Assembly: GCF_000010805.1 (NCBI RefSeq)
Contig: NC_012522.1
Span: forward strand, 434,001 to 498,000
Source of the DNA: Rhodococcus opacus B4
Lineage (GTDB): Bacteria; Actinomycetota; Actinomycetes; Mycobacteriales; Mycobacteriaceae
DNA: 64,000 nt
Direction: 5' to 3'
Shown: positions 35,146 to 44,900 of the stretch, one piece after another
How positions within the stretch are numbered: the stretch's first letter is position 1
How the letters are laid out: each line of letters starts with the position of its first letter
Program-made: the position numbers and the translations under genes
Notes under the pieces: generated by a model
What the model saw: the letters and a program-made list of their open reading frames with translations, nothing else
Told to the model about the DNA's origin: nothing
The model's database searches: none

Positions 35146-35505
35146 GTGACGCTTGCGAGCGAAGCAGTCCCCTCGATGCACCGCAGCACGGCCGGAGGAC
35201 GATTCGGTCCGGTCCGGCTCATCGAGCGCGATTCCGATTTCGCCGTCGTATTCGCCGCAGATACGACCCGTTGGGTGGTTCTTGTTCAGGCAGGCGGCGA
35301 TTCACCGAAGGCGTCCGTCATCCTCGGGGTACCCAATCCCGGCGTCGGATTCGGTCGCTCGCTTCGGGCGTCGTACTTGCAGCGGTTGACCGTCCACCGA
35401 TCCGGCGATCCGTCCGTCGCGAGGAAACCACCAGAGTTCGGATGGATGGCGCTGGCCGGAATCGCTGCCGAAGGCGTGTCCCAGTTCGAAGTGAGGTCGT
35501 CGTGA
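35146..35505 (+). CDS. Hypothetical soluble protein
   Basis: 119 residues from GTG 35146. The middle is protein-like (GPVRLIERDSDFAVVFAADT, WVVLVQAGGDSPKASVILG). No start with a good ribosome-binding site is seen, and the first 20 residues are doubtful. An ATG at 35046 in another frame could mark an original start followed by a frameshift. Function unknown. Confidence 0.4.
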   Translation: MTLASEAVPSMHRSTAGGRFGPVRLIERDSDFAVVFAADTTRWVVLVQAGGDSPKASVILGVPNPGVGFGRSLRASYLQRLTVHRSGDPSVARKPPEFGWMALAGIAAEGVSQFEVRSS

Positions 35506-35685
35506 GACCCGAACGGCAGATCGCCAAACCATGACGACCACCCCGCCACTCGGCGCCCTCGTTTGATTCGGCCGGCCGTCGGGTAGGCGGAGGGAACGAA
35601 CCGCTTCGCCGTGGGTGAAGGCACTTGCTCGCCGAGGCCGCGGCCGGACACCGCAGCACCGGTCGATCGATGGGAGGAACGCCCG

Positions 35686-35955
35686 ATGGCAACCAAGGAT
35701 TCACAGCCCCAACTCAAAGACCAGGAGATGTACGAGGAACTACGCGAAATGGGCGATTCCAAGGAGAAGGCGGCGCGCATCTCCAACGCGGCCGCCGCGC
35801 GTGGCCGCAAGAATGTCGGAAAGTCGGGCGGAAAGTCGCAGTCCTACGACGACTGGACGGTCGACGAGCTCGAGAAGCGAGCCAAAGAACTGGGATTGAA
35901 GGGTTACTCGAAACTGAACAAGAAAGAACTCATCGACGAGCTCCGCAATCACTGA
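35686..35955 (+). CDS. Small protein with a Rho_N/SAP-like C-terminal motif
   Basis: 89 residues from ATG 35686 with GGGAGGAAC upstream. The N-terminal half is a ChaB/KGG-like charged helical region (MYEELREMGDSKEKAARISN). The C-terminus (DDWTVDELEKRAKELGLKGY, KKELIDEL) is a Rho termination factor N-terminal-type helix-extended-loop-helix often found in stress-type small actinobacterial proteins. It may bind nucleic acid. Confidence 0.75.
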   Translation: MATKDSQPQLKDQEMYEELREMGDSKEKAARISNAAAARGRKNVGKSGGKSQSYDDWTVDELEKRAKELGLKGYSKLNKKELIDELRNH

Positions 35956-36032
35956 GGCGGCGCGCCGTCAATCACTGCCGGCAAGTGGTTGATGCAGCGT
36001 GTCCGCGTGCCACACAACCGTCAGGAGATGTC

Positions 36033-36398
36033 ATGCAGAAAGTGTTGACCTTCGCAGCGGGCGCCGCCGTGGGCTTCGTCCTTGGCACCCGATCCGGCAG
36101 GCAGACCTACGAGAAGATGAGGCATCAGTCCCTCGAACTATGGCACAACCCCACCGTGCAGGAGAAGGTGAGCGAGGCGACGGACACCGTGAAGGACAAG
36201 GCGCCACAGGTGCAGCACAAGGTCGGTGAACTGGCGAAGAAGGCAACCCACCGCCATACCGACACGCACTCGACGACGGCCCCCACCAACGGAGCGTCGC
36301 TGGGTGATGCTCCGACCCCGCCTCCGGCGGCCCCGACTCCCACGGACGCGGAAACCACGACCGGTGTTCCGCCGACGCGCGGCGAATCTGCCGGGTGA
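36033..36398 (+). CDS. YtxH-like membrane-anchored protein
   Basis: 121 residues from ATG 36033 (CAGGAG upstream). The N-terminus VLTFAAGAAVGFVLGTRSGR is the glycine-zipper membrane start of YtxH-like proteins, followed by an amphipathic helix region (KVSEATDTVKDKAPQVQHKV) and a Thr/Pro-rich tail. The neighbouring Rho_N-like gene points to a general stress cassette. Confidence 0.65.
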   Translation: MQKVLTFAAGAAVGFVLGTRSGRQTYEKMRHQSLELWHNPTVQEKVSEATDTVKDKAPQVQHKVGELAKKATHRHTDTHSTTAPTNGASLGDAPTPPPAAPTPTDAETTTGVPPTRGESAG

Positions 36399-36434
36399 GC
36401 TGCGTCGTCGCGGTAGTCAGGACGGGGGCGCCAA

Positions 36435-36947
36435 TCAGGCGGGCGGGGTAGGTTCGAGGCCGAACGCGCCGAGGACGTCGCTGGTGTGTTGTTCGGCGGT
36501 GCCGTAGGTGTTGGCGGCGACCGAAAAATCGGGTCCGAAAGATGCGGAGGCAACGACGCTGGAGCCGTCGTCGGACCATCCCCATTTGGTTCCGGTGACG
36601 GAGGGCAGTGCGCCGGTGCCCCCGTTCTGGCGGGTGCCGTCGACGGCGACGGGGGCGGCGGTGGCCATCCATCCGAGAATGGGGCTGCTCGGGTCGGTGG
36701 TCTTCGCTTCGAGGAAGGTGACCGTGTCGGCCGTGCTGGTCACCGAGTTGCCCCAGAAGTCCGCGCCGCGGGTGCCGGTGAGCCGGTACTCGGCGGCGAC
36801 GGCGTCGATGGATTGCGGATATTTCGCATACGCCGAATCGGATCCTGCTCCGCATCGCCTGGCACACAGGGGCGCGGACGGGAGGACACCGGGGTGATGC
36901 GGAACTGGATGCCATGGTGTCCGTGTACCCATCCCGGCTCCCTTCAA
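36435..36947 (-). pseudogene. Lipoprotein gene with a lost signal peptide
   Basis: From about residue 32 the frame reads CGAGSDSAYAKYPQSIDAVA, which looks like the mature start of a lipoprotein, and continues as a normal protein to the stop (WGWSDDGSSVVASASFG, DVLGAFGLEPTPPA). What precedes the Cys (PHHPGVLPSAPLCARR) is Pro/Arg-rich, with no hydrophobic core or lipobox. The signal peptide has therefore been lost or lies in another frame. The frame's start overlaps the end of the WS/DGAT gene. Confidence 0.5.
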
Positions 36948-38236
36948 GGCGTCGATGTGGCGTCCCGCAATTCGGTGTACGAATCTTCCATCGCCATCGC
37001 CAGCCGGGCAACATCAGGCAGTGCCTCGGGGTCGGTGCAGAGCCCGATACCGACGATCCCGGCGCACGAAATCGCCGAGATCCGCAGCGCGTGGTGAACG
37101 GCAGGCTCCGAGGAGGAGAAAAGCCGCTCCACCCGACGTCCGGACACGCTCACCGGCAGGGGCGGGCCGGGGACGTTCGAGATCGCAAGGCTGAACTCGC
37201 GCGCGCTCCCGGCGAGCCGTTGTGCAGCCGCCCCGACGCCCTTCACGCGTCCGAGGGCGTGGAAGAGATCGAAGAGCTCGTCTGCGTCGTCGAGGTGCTT
37301 GCGCTTGCTGGTCTCGGCGCTGATCCGGTCGAGTCGGATGAGCGGATCGGCCTCGGCGAGCGGCAGATCGATGTTCAGGAAGGAATCGCGATTTCCGACT
37401 CTCGCTTCCTCATTCCGGTGGTGAAGGCTGACCGGAACCTGAGCGCGAAGACGCGGCAGCGCGGCGTCGCCGGTCGAGAGCCAGCTGCGCAGGCCACCGG
37501 CGACGATCCCCAGCAGTACGTCGTTGACGGTTGCGCGGGTGGGGCGCGAGGCGCCTATTGCCTTCAGTTCCGAGAGCGGGGCGACGGTGAACGCGAGCTC
37601 GCGGGCGGCACTGATCGGACGGTCGAAGGGCGAGCGTGAGCCGCGGTGTCCGAGCTCACGACGCATGGCCGCCGGCATCCGCAGCACCTCGTCGATCCTC
37701 GAATGCTTTGTCGATTCGGCGCGAACACCGGGACGCGACTCGCGCGGTGCCGGGTCGGCGTGCCGATCCCAGAGCACGTCGTCCAGGAACCGCACCGCGC
37801 CGATTCCGTCGGCCATCGCGTGATGGATGCGGACCGCGATCGCCTCGCGTCCGTCGCCGAGTGGGCCGATCAGGTCGAACGTCCACAGTGGACGCTCGTG
37901 GTCGAGATGCTCGGACATCAGCGTGCTGACGGCTCGCCACAGATCGGCCCGCGACGTGCAGCCGGCTTCTTCCCGGCGCCGGACGTGGTCGCAGATGTCG
38001 AAGGCGGTCGCCGCGGTCCAGCGCGGCTGTGCACCCGAGGTGTCGATTCGCTCCGTCGCGCGGGGCTGGCTCGAAAGGCGCTCCGCCACCGCGGTTCGCA
38101 GGGCCTCGATGTCGAGCGGGCCGGGTGCCGGCGCGAGAACCACCAGCTTCAGCGTGTGGCCGGATATCACCGCCGATTCGAGCCCCAGGATATGCGCATC
38201 GTCGGCGGAAAGCCGATCACGATCCTTGCGGGTCAC
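36944..38236 (-). CDS. WS/DGAT acyltransferase (wax ester/triacylglycerol synthase)
   Basis: 430 residues from GTG 38236. The catalytic HHxxxDG motif is HHAMADG (near residue 140), preceded by RPLWTFDLIG. The C-terminal DUF1298 half has the conserved NVPGPPLP and an RGR-type region. Such enzymes join acyl-CoA to diacylglycerol or long-chain alcohols and make storage lipid in oleaginous rhodococci. The start is not well marked by a ribosome-binding site; the family usually begins with RLSxxD as here. Confidence 0.85.
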   Translation of the reverse strand: MTRKDRDRLSADDAHILGLESAVISGHTLKLVVLAPAPGPLDIEALRTAVAERLSSQPRATERIDTSGAQPRWTAATAFDICDHVRRREEAGCTSRADLWRAVSTLMSEHLDHERPLWTFDLIGPLGDGREAIAVRIHHAMADGIGAVRFLDDVLWDRHADPAPRESRPGVRAESTKHSRIDEVLRMPAAMRRELGHRGSRSPFDRPISAARELAFTVAPLSELKAIGASRPTRATVNDVLLGIVAGGLRSWLSTGDAALPRLRAQVPVSLHHRNEEARVGNRDSFLNIDLPLAEADPLIRLDRISAETSKRKHLDDADELFDLFHALGRVKGVGAAAQRLAGSAREFSLAISNVPGPPLPVSVSGRRVERLFSSSEPAVHHALRISAISCAGIVGIGLCTDPEALPDVARLAMAMEDSYTELRDATSTP

Positions 38237-38332
38237 CTCGGCAAGTCTATTCGGGTCTGCGCCTCGTCGAACCAGGAACGCGGACCCGATTGTCGCTCGC
38301 CTGCACACTCGCCCGGGACGACGCAGCGAGCG

Positions 38333-38947
38333 TCACCCAGCGGACGCCGGACTCCCCGTGACGGCGACCGCGGATCCCACCCATCGGCGCAGATACGCAC
38401 GCAGTTCGTCCTGGCCGCGCGGGGGGTTTCCCGGCGAGATGAAGAATGACTGCATCGTCCGCAGCTGATACTCGACGAGCTCGCGCAAGGTGTGCTCCCC
38501 GTAGCCGTGCCGCTCCCAGTCGACGTCGAAGCGCCTGATCATCGTCATTCCGAAGGCGAGGGCTTCCTCGGACGTGATGCCCTCGGTATGTGAATGGGAG
38601 CCGGACAGCATGATGCCGAGCTGCGGAACGCGGGGCGCTTCGTTGAGCGTGTAGATCACGGCCTCGACCACAGCCTCTGCGGGATCCTCGATGCCGGCGA
38701 CGTGCTGTGTCAGCCGGTCGAGAAATCCGTCGACGGCGGCGATGGCTGCGGCTCGTAAGAGAGAGTCGGTGCTGGGAAAGTACCGGTACACCGTCTGACG
38801 AATGACGCCGAGGGATTCCGCAACGTCGGCGATGCTGATCGCCGTGCCTTTCCGGCTGATGAGGTCGACGGCGGCGATGACGATTCGCCGGGACGCTTCC
38901 TCGTCAGTTCCGGGTGGGCTGCCACCCCACCCACGCCTGCCTGCCAT
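38333..38947 (-). CDS. TetR-family regulator
   Basis: 204 residues from ATG 38947. The helix-turn-helix is IVIAAVDLISRKGTAISIAD, then GVIRQTVYRYFPSTDSLLRA. It is divergent from the COG3687/membrane protein pair with a palindrome at 39096-39121, which is the likely target. Its end lies about 96 bases upstream of the WS/DGAT gene on the same strand, so the two could share a transcript. Confidence 0.8.
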   Translation of the reverse strand: MAGRRGWGGSPPGTDEEASRRIVIAAVDLISRKGTAISIADVAESLGVIRQTVYRYFPSTDSLLRAAAIAAVDGFLDRLTQHVAGIEDPAEAVVEAVIYTLNEAPRVPQLGIMLSGSHSHTEGITSEEALAFGMTMIRRFDVDWERHGYGEHTLRELVEYQLRTMQSFFISPGNPPRGQDELRAYLRRWVGSAVAVTGSPASAG

Positions 38948-39095
38948 TTCCCGTTGCCTGCCTCTCGCAATGCGTCGTCGGCCCGAACGTACTGCACGGG
39001 AGGGCGGCGCACTGCCCGACCCGGACTCAGAGGTTACCGCTACCGCGTCCCGCTTCCGGGCCACGGTCGTCCTCCCCGAATCCATCGAAAGTAAT

Positions 39096-39121
39096 CATAC
39101 AAACGTGGCCTCTTGTGTATG
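39096..39121. promoter_or_regulatory. Inverted repeat between TetR and COG3687 genes
   Basis: Perfect 6-base arms CATACA and TGTATG separated by 14 bases, 73 bases upstream of the COG3687 start. A TetR operator candidate. Confidence 0.5.
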
Positions 39122-39193
39122 TTGTTGAAACCTTGGGTCTCCACCTGCCCATTGACTCGGCCCACTCATGCCACACGAGACAAGGAAGCGCGC

Positions 39194-40144
39194 ATGTCCG
39201 ACCTGCATCCCAGAAAGATGGATTTCGCGTTCGACGAGCAGGACGTCCCGTTCCTCTGGAACCCCGACAACCCCGCCTGGTCGAGCATGTCCAACGCGAT
39301 CTCGTTCCTGGCCATCGGTTTCGAGAAGATGATCGTCAAGGCGATCATGCAGGCCAAACCACTGATGACCGATCCCGAGGTCGCGGAGGAGGCCGTGGCG
39401 TTCATGCGTCAGGAGGGCCACCACTCGACCGCGCACCGCCAGCACGTCAAGGCCCTGATCAGGCGTTATCCGGGACTTCAGAATACCCTCGACGCGGTGA
39501 TCGGCGAGTACGACCTCCTCACGGAGGCGACAAGTCTGAACTACCGACTCGCCTACACCGCCGACCTGGAGGCGACGTTCACGCCGGTGTTCAAGCTGAT
39601 GCTCGACAACGACGCGACCCTCTTCCGGCCGGGCGACGACCGGGTTGCATCCCTGTTCATCTGGCACTTCGTCGAGGAGGTCGAACATCGAAGTTCAGCG
39701 CTGGTGATCTTCGATTCCCTTGTCGGAGAGGAGCTGTACCGGATGAGGATGGCGCCGTCGATCTTCACGCACGTGATGAAGGTGGTCCGGATCGCGTGCG
39801 CCGGGTTCAACCAGCACGTCCCACTCAGGGAGCGGAAGGTCGATGCGATGTCGATGTTCGCGACGCACCGCACCAAGCAGAAGCTGCTCACCGCATTCGC
39901 GCCATACCTGAGCAAAGGGATCATGCCCCGCGCGTTCGACCACCTCCCCCGCGGCGAACAACTCACCGCCCTCGCCGGCGTCGTCCGTAGTCAGATGCCG
40001 AAGCACAACCCGACGCACGAGAAGCTGCCCGCGCTCGCCGACGAGTGGTTCACGCGATACGACGCAGGCTTCGACTGCACCCGCTGGTACACCGCCGAGT
40101 CGAGTGAGCAACGGACCGAGCCCGCCCCGGCGGTGGTCAACTGA
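39194..40144 (+). CDS. COG3687 putative metal-dependent hydrolase
   Basis: 316 residues, helical. Glu/His pairs look like a ferritin-type metal site: FMRQEGHHSTAHRQH near residues 74-88 and WHFVEEVEHRSSAL near 157-170. Members are annotated as predicted metal-dependent hydrolases, without proven chemistry. The next gene overlaps by one base (TGATG), so the pair is coupled. Regulation by the divergent TetR gene is likely. Confidence 0.8.
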   Translation: MSDLHPRKMDFAFDEQDVPFLWNPDNPAWSSMSNAISFLAIGFEKMIVKAIMQAKPLMTDPEVAEEAVAFMRQEGHHSTAHRQHVKALIRRYPGLQNTLDAVIGEYDLLTEATSLNYRLAYTADLEATFTPVFKLMLDNDATLFRPGDDRVASLFIWHFVEEVEHRSSALVIFDSLVGEELYRMRMAPSIFTHVMKVVRIACAGFNQHVPLRERKVDAMSMFATHRTKQKLLTAFAPYLSKGIMPRAFDHLPRGEQLTALAGVVRSQMPKHNPTHEKLPALADEWFTRYDAGFDCTRWYTAESSEQRTEPAPAVVN

Positions 40145-41301
40145 TGGCCGATCTCTGCTCACCCACCTTCGATCAGCTGTCGACGGCGCTCGGCTTCTCG
40201 TGCGCCGAGGCCGGTGGACTCGTCGAGGTTCGCAGTCCGCTTGCCCTGGAAAACTGGACCCTTCCGGTTCTGGAGCTCACGATCGTGCTCGGGTCGGTGC
40301 TCGCCCTCGTGTTCGCGGTCCTGCGCTGGCGCCGCAACGGCGATCCGACCACCCTGGCGCTCTGGTTCGGCGCCACCGCGTATCTGTTCGTCATCGAACC
40401 GCCGCTGTACTTTCCGGCGGCGTTCGGGATCGAGGAACACGTGGACACCATGTTCGCGCACAACGTGTTCACAGTCGACTTTCTGTGGGGCCGGCTGCCC
40501 CTGTACATCATCGCGATCTACCCACTGATGGCCACGCTGGCCTTCGAACTCGTCCGGATGCTCGGCGTATTCCGAAAGTACGGCGTGCTCGTCGGCGCGG
40601 TCTGCGTGGGCTTCGTGCACCACGCGTTCTACGAGATCTTCGACCAACTCGGGCCGCAGCTGAGGTGGTGGGAATGGTCGACCACCAACCCCGTCAACCA
40701 GCCCATGTTCGATGCGGTCCCGCTACCGAGCGTCGTGGTGTTCGCGGCACTGTGGCCGATGTCGCTGGCGATGTGCGTCCAATTCTTTGTGGGCCGCCAC
40801 GCCGACCGGGGCCGGAAGTTCACCGGGCTCGAACTGGCCTGGCGGACAATCGTAATCGGCCTCCTGGCGTCGGCAGGCACGTTCATCCTCCCCCTCCCCG
40901 CCACGGTCCTCGGGATGGAGAGCACCACGGTCCGGGGAGTCTTCTACGCGGCGGAACTGGCCGTCGTCGCGCTCGTCGCGATCCCGGTCCTGGTGCGGCA
41001 GTGGTCGCGGCTGCGCGGGGGGACGTCGGACGTTCCGTCCTACTCGAACGACTTCGTCCGTGCCTACAGCGTGGTGTACCTCGGCGTGATGGGCATGCTG
41101 TGGCTGACCGCGTTACCAGACTACTTCGCTGCCGTCGACGGTGTCACGAGCAACGGCGATCCCATCGGAAACATCTGGTACACGATCGTCTGCTTCGCGA
41201 TCGCAGTTCTGTGCGTCGCCGCCACCTTCACGGTGCCGCGGAATTCCGTGAACGGACACGGCGCGGTCTCCGGAGAAAGGACGCCAGACGCTGTCCGATA
41301 G
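40144..41301 (+). CDS. Multi-pass membrane protein coupled to COG3687
   Basis: 385 residues with about 9-10 hydrophobic segments, including conserved-looking polar spots (GIEEHVDTMFAHNVF, VGFVHHAFYEIFD). It starts within the stop of the COG3687 gene. No family with a known job is recognised. The coupling suggests the membrane partner of a lipid- or sterol-related oxidase/hydrolase. Confidence 0.75.
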   Translation: MADLCSPTFDQLSTALGFSCAEAGGLVEVRSPLALENWTLPVLELTIVLGSVLALVFAVLRWRRNGDPTTLALWFGATAYLFVIEPPLYFPAAFGIEEHVDTMFAHNVFTVDFLWGRLPLYIIAIYPLMATLAFELVRMLGVFRKYGVLVGAVCVGFVHHAFYEIFDQLGPQLRWWEWSTTNPVNQPMFDAVPLPSVVVFAALWPMSLAMCVQFFVGRHADRGRKFTGLELAWRTIVIGLLASAGTFILPLPATVLGMESTTVRGVFYAAELAVVALVAIPVLVRQWSRLRGGTSDVPSYSNDFVRAYSVVYLGVMGMLWLTALPDYFAAVDGVTSNGDPIGNIWYTIVCFAIAVLCVAATFTVPRNSVNGHGAVSGERTPDAVR

Positions 41302-41541
41302 CTGCCGCGCATTGTCATGATCGACGATCGCATCCTGCCAGTCCCGGTCGGTGGCCGGACCGCCGTGCGCGGTCGGAGGGGTCACGCCGAGCCGCGTGCC
41401 GATCTGCTCCCAGGACAGGCCGCCGACGAGCGCATCGATCACCGACCGGGCGAGGAGTTCTTCGTCCTCTTCGCCCGCTGGACGCATCGGGGATTGCACC
41501 AACCGGAGCTGTCGACGGTTCGGGGCCGTCTCCTCATCCAT
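41113..41541 (-). pseudogene. Remnant of a helix-turn-helix protein
   Basis: From ATG 41541 the first 60 residues read as protein with a helix-turn-helix (ARSVIDALVGGLSWEQIGTR, LGVTPP). From the expected recognition helix onward the sequence turns into low-quality text and runs antisense into the end of the membrane protein gene. The C-terminal half is probably lost. Confidence 0.4.
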
Positions 41542-41735
41542 TCGGGCGACTGTACCGGGGCCGGACTTGCCGTCCATGCGTCGGACGGCACGGCCGCAAC
41601 AGCCCGATTGCACGGCCCCGGGCCGAGTGGCACGCGACGGGGTATGTGGTGTACAACATAGTCGGCCACGATGTGAACCAGATCACAGCCGTGACCGCGA
41701 GGCACACATATCGGCAACCGACGAAAGCAGGACGC

Positions 41736-41894
41736 ATGGCGACAGTCTCGATCACCCCGGCAACTCCCACCGTGTCGCGGACGCCCCGCCACGGCGGCTC
41801 CATGAGCACCGCGGAGATCAAGTCGAGGATCGAGGCCATGTTCGCCGATGACCGCACGCCCGCCCGTCGCGCAGGTTCCGCAGTTTCCTCGTAG
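41736..41894 (+). CDS. 52-residue peptide convergent with the NRPS gene
   Basis: ATG 41736 has AGGA 4 bases upstream. The peptide is Thr/Pro-rich at the start (ATVSITPATPTVSRTPRHGG) and then has a short amphipathic helix (STAEIKSRIEAMFADD). It ends 17 bases before the NRPS stop. No family recognised. It could be a small protein or a precursor-like peptide; evidence is limited to start signals and composition. Confidence 0.35.
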   Translation: MATVSITPATPTVSRTPRHGGSMSTAEIKSRIEAMFADDRTPARRAGSAVSS

Positions 41895-41910
41895 CTGTAG
41901 CGGCGCCCGG

Positions 41911-44900
41911 CTACGACGACACGACGCGCATCGGCTTGTCGGCGAGCAGGACGTGGTGTGCGAGGACGGGGCCGATGCCGGCAAGGGCTTCCGGACTCGT
42001 CATCTGCTGGTGTGCAGCGGGAACGTGGTGCACGAGGATCTCGCCGGTGATGTGCTGCCGCCACGCGGAGACACCGGTGGGAGCGTCGACGGAATCTGCC
42101 GCTCCGAAGTACAGCAGATCGACGCCGCTCGGTGTCGACGGTCGGTGTGCGAGCGCGAGGTCGACCGTCTGCGTGAACACCCGGTGCACAGCGTCGAGGT
42201 CGTCCGCGGTCACGGCCGCGAACGGCCCGCCGGTGCGGCGCAGCACCTCCACGGCACGCTCGGTGGTCGTCGCATCGTCGCCGTCACGCGGGACGACCGC
42301 GCCGAACTCCGCGAGAAGTGCTGCCATGGTGGGCTTCTCGGCTGTGCGATCGAGACCTCCCGCCAGATGGGTGTCGAGCATCGTGAGGGTGGCCACCTCG
42401 TCGCCGGCGCCCGTGAGCTGCACCGCCATCTCATGGGCGATCTGACCGCCGACCGAATAGCCCACCAGGTGGTACGGGCCGTGGGGCTGCACCGAACGGA
42501 TCCGGTCGACATACCGGCCCGCGAGTTCCTGCAGGGAGTCGATCCGCAGGTCCGGGTCGGTCAGCGCCGGGGACTGCAGCCCGTAGACCGGACGGTCGCC
42601 GAGATACTGCACCAGTCCGGTGAAGCACCAGGCCAACCCGATCGCGGGATGGATGCAGAACACCGGGCTGCCCGTTCCGGTGGTGCGCAGCGGCAGCAGC
42701 ACGTCCAGTGACCGGTCCGCGGTGTCCCCCGCCCTGGCATCTTCTGGCGCCGTCGCGATCATGTGTGCCAGGGCTTCCGGTGTCGGATGGGTGAAGATCC
42801 ACTGCACCGGCACGGCCCGCGCGGCGTCCTCGGCGATACGGGCGATCACGCTCGTCGCGGTGAGTGACGTGCCACCGAGGGCGAAGTAGTTGTCGTCGAG
42901 TCCGACCCGATCCAGTCCGAGCCCTCCGGCGAACGCGGCGGCCACCATCTCCTCGGTCGCGTTGCGCGGCGCCCGGTACTCCGCGCGCCCCGCGGTGAAG
43001 TCCGGTTCCGGCAGGGCCGCGCGGTCGAGTTTCCCGTTCGCAGTCACCGGCACGGCGTCGAGCACCGTCACGGTCGCGGGCACCATGTGCGGGGCGAGGC
43101 GCGTGCGGGCGTGTGCCAGAACCGCGGACGTGTCGAGGTCCGAGCCCGCGACGGGAACGACGTATCCGGCCAACCGGTCGCCGCTGGTGTGGACGACTGC
43201 GTGGTCGATGCCGGGGTATCCGAGGAGGGCTGATTCGATTTCGCCGAGTTCGACGCGGAAACCACGGATCTTGACCTGAAAATCCGCACGCCCCACATAC
43301 TCGAGCACCAACCCACCACCCGCACCCTCCCGCCACCGCACCACATCCCCCGTCCGATACATCCGCTGCCCCGGCACACCGAACGGATCCGCAACAAACC
43401 GCGCCGACGTCAACCCGACCCGATTCCGATACCCCCGCGCCAACCCCGGACCCGACAAATACAACTCCCCCACCGCCCCCACCGGCACCGGCCGCAACCG
43501 CGCATCCAACACCAACTCGCCGAACCCGCGAACCGGACCACCAATCGTCACCGACTCCCCCACCACCAACCCATCACTGGCATTCGACATGATCGTCGAC
43601 TCCGTCGGCCCATACGCATTGAACATGCTCCGACCCGGCGCCCACCGCGCAACCAACTCCGGCGGACACACCTCACCCGCAACAACCAAGGCCCCCAACG
43701 CCTCCAACCCCGACGGATCCAACGACGACAACGCCGTCGGCGTCAACACCGCATGAGTCACACCCTCAGAAACCAGGATCCGCGCCAACTCCTCCCCGCC
43801 ATACACCGTCGGCGGAACCACCACCAACCGGCCACCCAACCCCACCGCCCACACCAACTCGAACACCGACGCATCGAAACTCGGCGACGCACACTGCAAC
43901 ACCCGCGCACCCACACCACCCCCGAACCCCGCACGCTGCGACGCCACCACATTCGCCAACCCCCGATGAGACACCACCACCCCCTTCGGCAGACCCGTCG
44001 ACCCCGACGTATAAATCACATACGCCGCCTGACCCACCCGCACCGGCGCACCCCGATCCCCATCCGTCACCGGCCCCGCCGACACCGACGACAACCACTC
44101 CACAGTCTCGACATCATCGAGCACCACCCACCGCACCCCACCCGGCAACACCGCCACCGAACCCGACAACGTCACCCCCACAACCACACCCGAATCAGCC
44201 ACCATGTGCTCGATCCGACCCACCGGATACCCCGGATCCACCGGCACGAACGCCGCCCCCGTCTTCGCCACCGCCCACACCGACAATACCGACTCCACCG
44301 ACCGCCCCACCGCCACAGCCACCACCGACTCACAACCCACCCCCGACCCGAGCAACACCCGCGCCAACCGATTCGACGCCTCATCCAACTCCCGATACGA
44401 CAACCCCCGACCCTCACACACCACCGCCACCGCATCCGGATCCACCGCCACCGCCGCCGCCAACAACTCCGGCAACGACACCTCCGACACCGACAACCCA
44501 CCCACCACCGGCGTCAACCGACCCACATCCGCCACACCGATCGCGGCGAGTGGAGTGTCGGGGTCTGCGGCGAGCACGTCGTCGATCAACCCGACGACTG
44601 CGGCGTGATGCGACCGCAGTTCGTCCTCGCGGTAGCGGTACGGGTTGGCCTCGAACTCGACGATCGTCGATGCCGGGGTGCCGCTGCGGTACACGTTGAC
44701 GGACAGGTCCGGGACGGGGCCGGTGGTGAGGATCCGGAAGTCTCCGGTCAGCGACCCGAACGTGAGGTCCTGATCGAACAGCATCACGTTGACCATCGGT
44801 CCCGAGATCCTGCGGGATTCGGCGGACACACCCAGGTCACGCAGGATGTCCTCCACATTGCCGCGCTGGTGCCGCATCGCTCCCATCAGTTCGTGCTGCA

